A program made the translations under genes and the position numbers. Shown here piece by piece: positions 30,898-31,445 of a stretch of 31,445 bases of DNA. The first letter of the stretch is position 1. Every line of letters starts with the position of its first letter. The DNA is from a virus. The stretch covers positions 1 to 31,445 of the IMG/VR virus record IMGVR_UViG_3300009285_000378. One strand, written 5' to 3'. Under the pieces are notes generated by a model that saw nothing but the letters and a program-made list of their open reading frames with translations, made no database searches and was not told the origin of the DNA.

Positions 30898-30926
30898 TTG
30901 ACACGAATAGCATAATATAATATACT
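30898..30926 (+). promoter_or_regulatory. Strong rightward promoter before the 82-aa gene
   Basis: TTGACA (30898-30903), 17-bp spacer, TATACT (30921-30926); preceded by GGGC. Start about 30933, giving an ~80-nt leader to the ATG at 31014. A second possible extended -10 (TGTTATAAT, near 30878-30886) lies just upstream. Confidence 0.7.
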
Positions 30927-31013
30927 TAACTTGTAATAAGGATAACAAATCAATCACAAAGAAAGTCCCTTAAAATTAAAACATAAACGGGGCAAGGCAA
31001 GGGCATAAATAAA

Positions 31014-31262
31014 ATGCAAACAAAGTTCGAAAAAGAATTGCAACAGTTAAAACCTTGGGATGAGGTTCAATTTACCCGTTCCATTGGTAGGGGTTATGAT
31101 AAAATAACAACATCGGGACACGGATATTTAGTAGTGCCAAAAACAGATATTTTCGCAAGTAACGCAAAAGCAATTTGCGAATATGGATTTATTGGTAAAT
31201 TAGCTTATTACTTGGAGGAGGATAGCGAATTATCAAAGTTCTGTAAATCTATTGGAGAATAA
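31014..31262 (+). CDS. Small phage protein, 82 aa
   Basis: MQTKFEKELQQLKPWDEVQF ... SGHGYLVVPKTDI ... AICEYGFIGKLAYYLEEDSE, then LSKFCKSIGE. The layout 'xGHGYLxV...ICEYGxxGxxxYLEEDxExxxF' recurs in small proteins of phages and plasmids from diverse bacteria, as I recall; function not established. Leader GGGCATAAATAAA, no close SD. Has its own strong promoter. Probably an accessory early protein. Confidence 0.6.
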   Translation: MQTKFEKELQQLKPWDEVQFTRSIGRGYDKITTSGHGYLVVPKTDIFASNAKAICEYGFIGKLAYYLEEDSELSKFCKSIGE

Positions 31263-31310
31263 ATCTTATAAATTGGCTTTACGGCTTAACTTATAAGATT
31301 GAGCCGTAAA
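31262..31310 (+). terminator. Two mutually exclusive hairpins after the 82-aa gene
   Basis: Hairpin A: AATCTTATAA (31262-31271) with TTATAAGATT (31291-31300), 10 bp. Hairpin B: TTTACGGCT (31278-31286) with AGCCGTAAA (31302-31310), 9 bp. B's 5' arm is in A's loop and its 3' arm lies 1 nt beyond A, so both cannot form together (1 nt cannot cross a 10-bp stem). Terminator/anti-terminator-like, but no U-run. Confidence 0.45.
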
Positions 31311-31445
31311 ATTAGTTAACCGCCATTGCCGTTCCGCTTTATGTTTTAATTTTAGGAAATTATTAACCGCCAACACTGGAAAAAATAACAGTTAGTATTC
31401 TGTGAGTTGTCCGCTTTACGCAGGCGGATAACGCAGGGCACATTA
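31311..31445. other. Repeat-containing right edge
   Basis: TTAACCGCCA occurs at 31316-31325 and 31363-31372, TCCGCTTTA at 31333-31341 and 31409-31417, and TCCGC...GCGGA forms a small hairpin near 31409-31427. No gene seen; the stretch continues past the window. Confidence 0.4.

Larger units (their letters stand above)
30101..31013. other. 0.9-kb repeat-rich stretch without a convincing gene
   Basis: Apart from the micro-frame at 30436, GCGTGG repeats and the promoter at 30898, I see no supported gene. Three GCTTGACA sites occur (30104, 30784, 30896); only the third has a good -10. GC-rich islands sit in very AT-rich DNA (for example TATATATAAATAAAATAATATA at 30345-30370). A hydrophobic 13-codon frame (MSIIVVILVVKFF, ATG at 30829) follows a TAAAAT; too short to call. 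Confidence 0.5.

Noticed and set aside
1-31445. CRISPR array, insertion sequence or integrase
   Set aside because: No spaced identical repeats of CRISPR type, no transposase and no recombinase motifs seen on either strand.

Overview
The window is a contiguous piece of an AT-rich tailed double-stranded DNA phage genome, most simply read as a podovirus. It has a full packaging and head module and a possible nozzle-like tail protein, but no tape-measure, tail-tube or integrase gene. Promoters match the bacterial sigma-70 consensus (TTGACA, 17-18 bp, TATAAT). Nearly every gene I checked lacks a Shine-Dalgarno sequence and starts in an A/T-rich leader, so the host probably uses SD-independent initiation. 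I cannot name the host. A DUF5679-type zinc ribbon and the SD-less style would fit an uncultured lineage such as Patescibacteria, but that is a guess.

Layout. From 26871 down to 1 everything reads leftward: VRR-NUC nuclease, a 50-aa acidic protein, small and large terminase, homing endonuclease (HEG), portal, zinc ribbon, second HEG, a small protein, scaffold, five or six small head-region genes, a head-decoration candidate, major capsid protein, third HEG, beta-helix protein, fourth HEG, small structural proteins, a glycine-rich adhesin, a propeller-like tail protein, a protein with a jelly-roll-like middle, a fibre-like protein, a 47-aa membrane peptide, a LysM virion protein, two large virion (possibly injected) proteins, a lytic transglycosylase-like lysin and a long tail-fibre gene cut by the left edge. 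From 26943 onward the genome reads rightward: early promoter, structured leader, two small zinc-finger proteins, a 142-aa protein, a primase-polymerase/RecA-like helicase fusion, a TGTTCAA repeat cluster that looks like an iteron origin, about 0.9 kb of repeat-rich non-coding DNA, a strong promoter and an 82-aa small protein.

How it works together. The two arms diverge from 26879-26972, where two consensus promoters face away from each other across a dyad (TTATCCAC-CT-GTGCATAA) that resembles paired DnaA boxes. The left arm builds and fills the virion; the right arm starts replication.

Most notable hidden layer: several late genes have structured 5' leaders. These include an 85-nt four-branched fold before terS, a hairpin before the capsid gene, a long stem before the beta-helix gene, an H-type pseudoknot before scaffold and a tRNA-like acceptor/T-arm minihelix before the decoration gene. 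In five cases a structure ends 7-9 nt before the AUG (exactly 8 nt for terS, capsid and beta-helix). In a genome without SD sequences this could be a structure-based way of placing ribosomes. All structures were found by eye and none has been tested.
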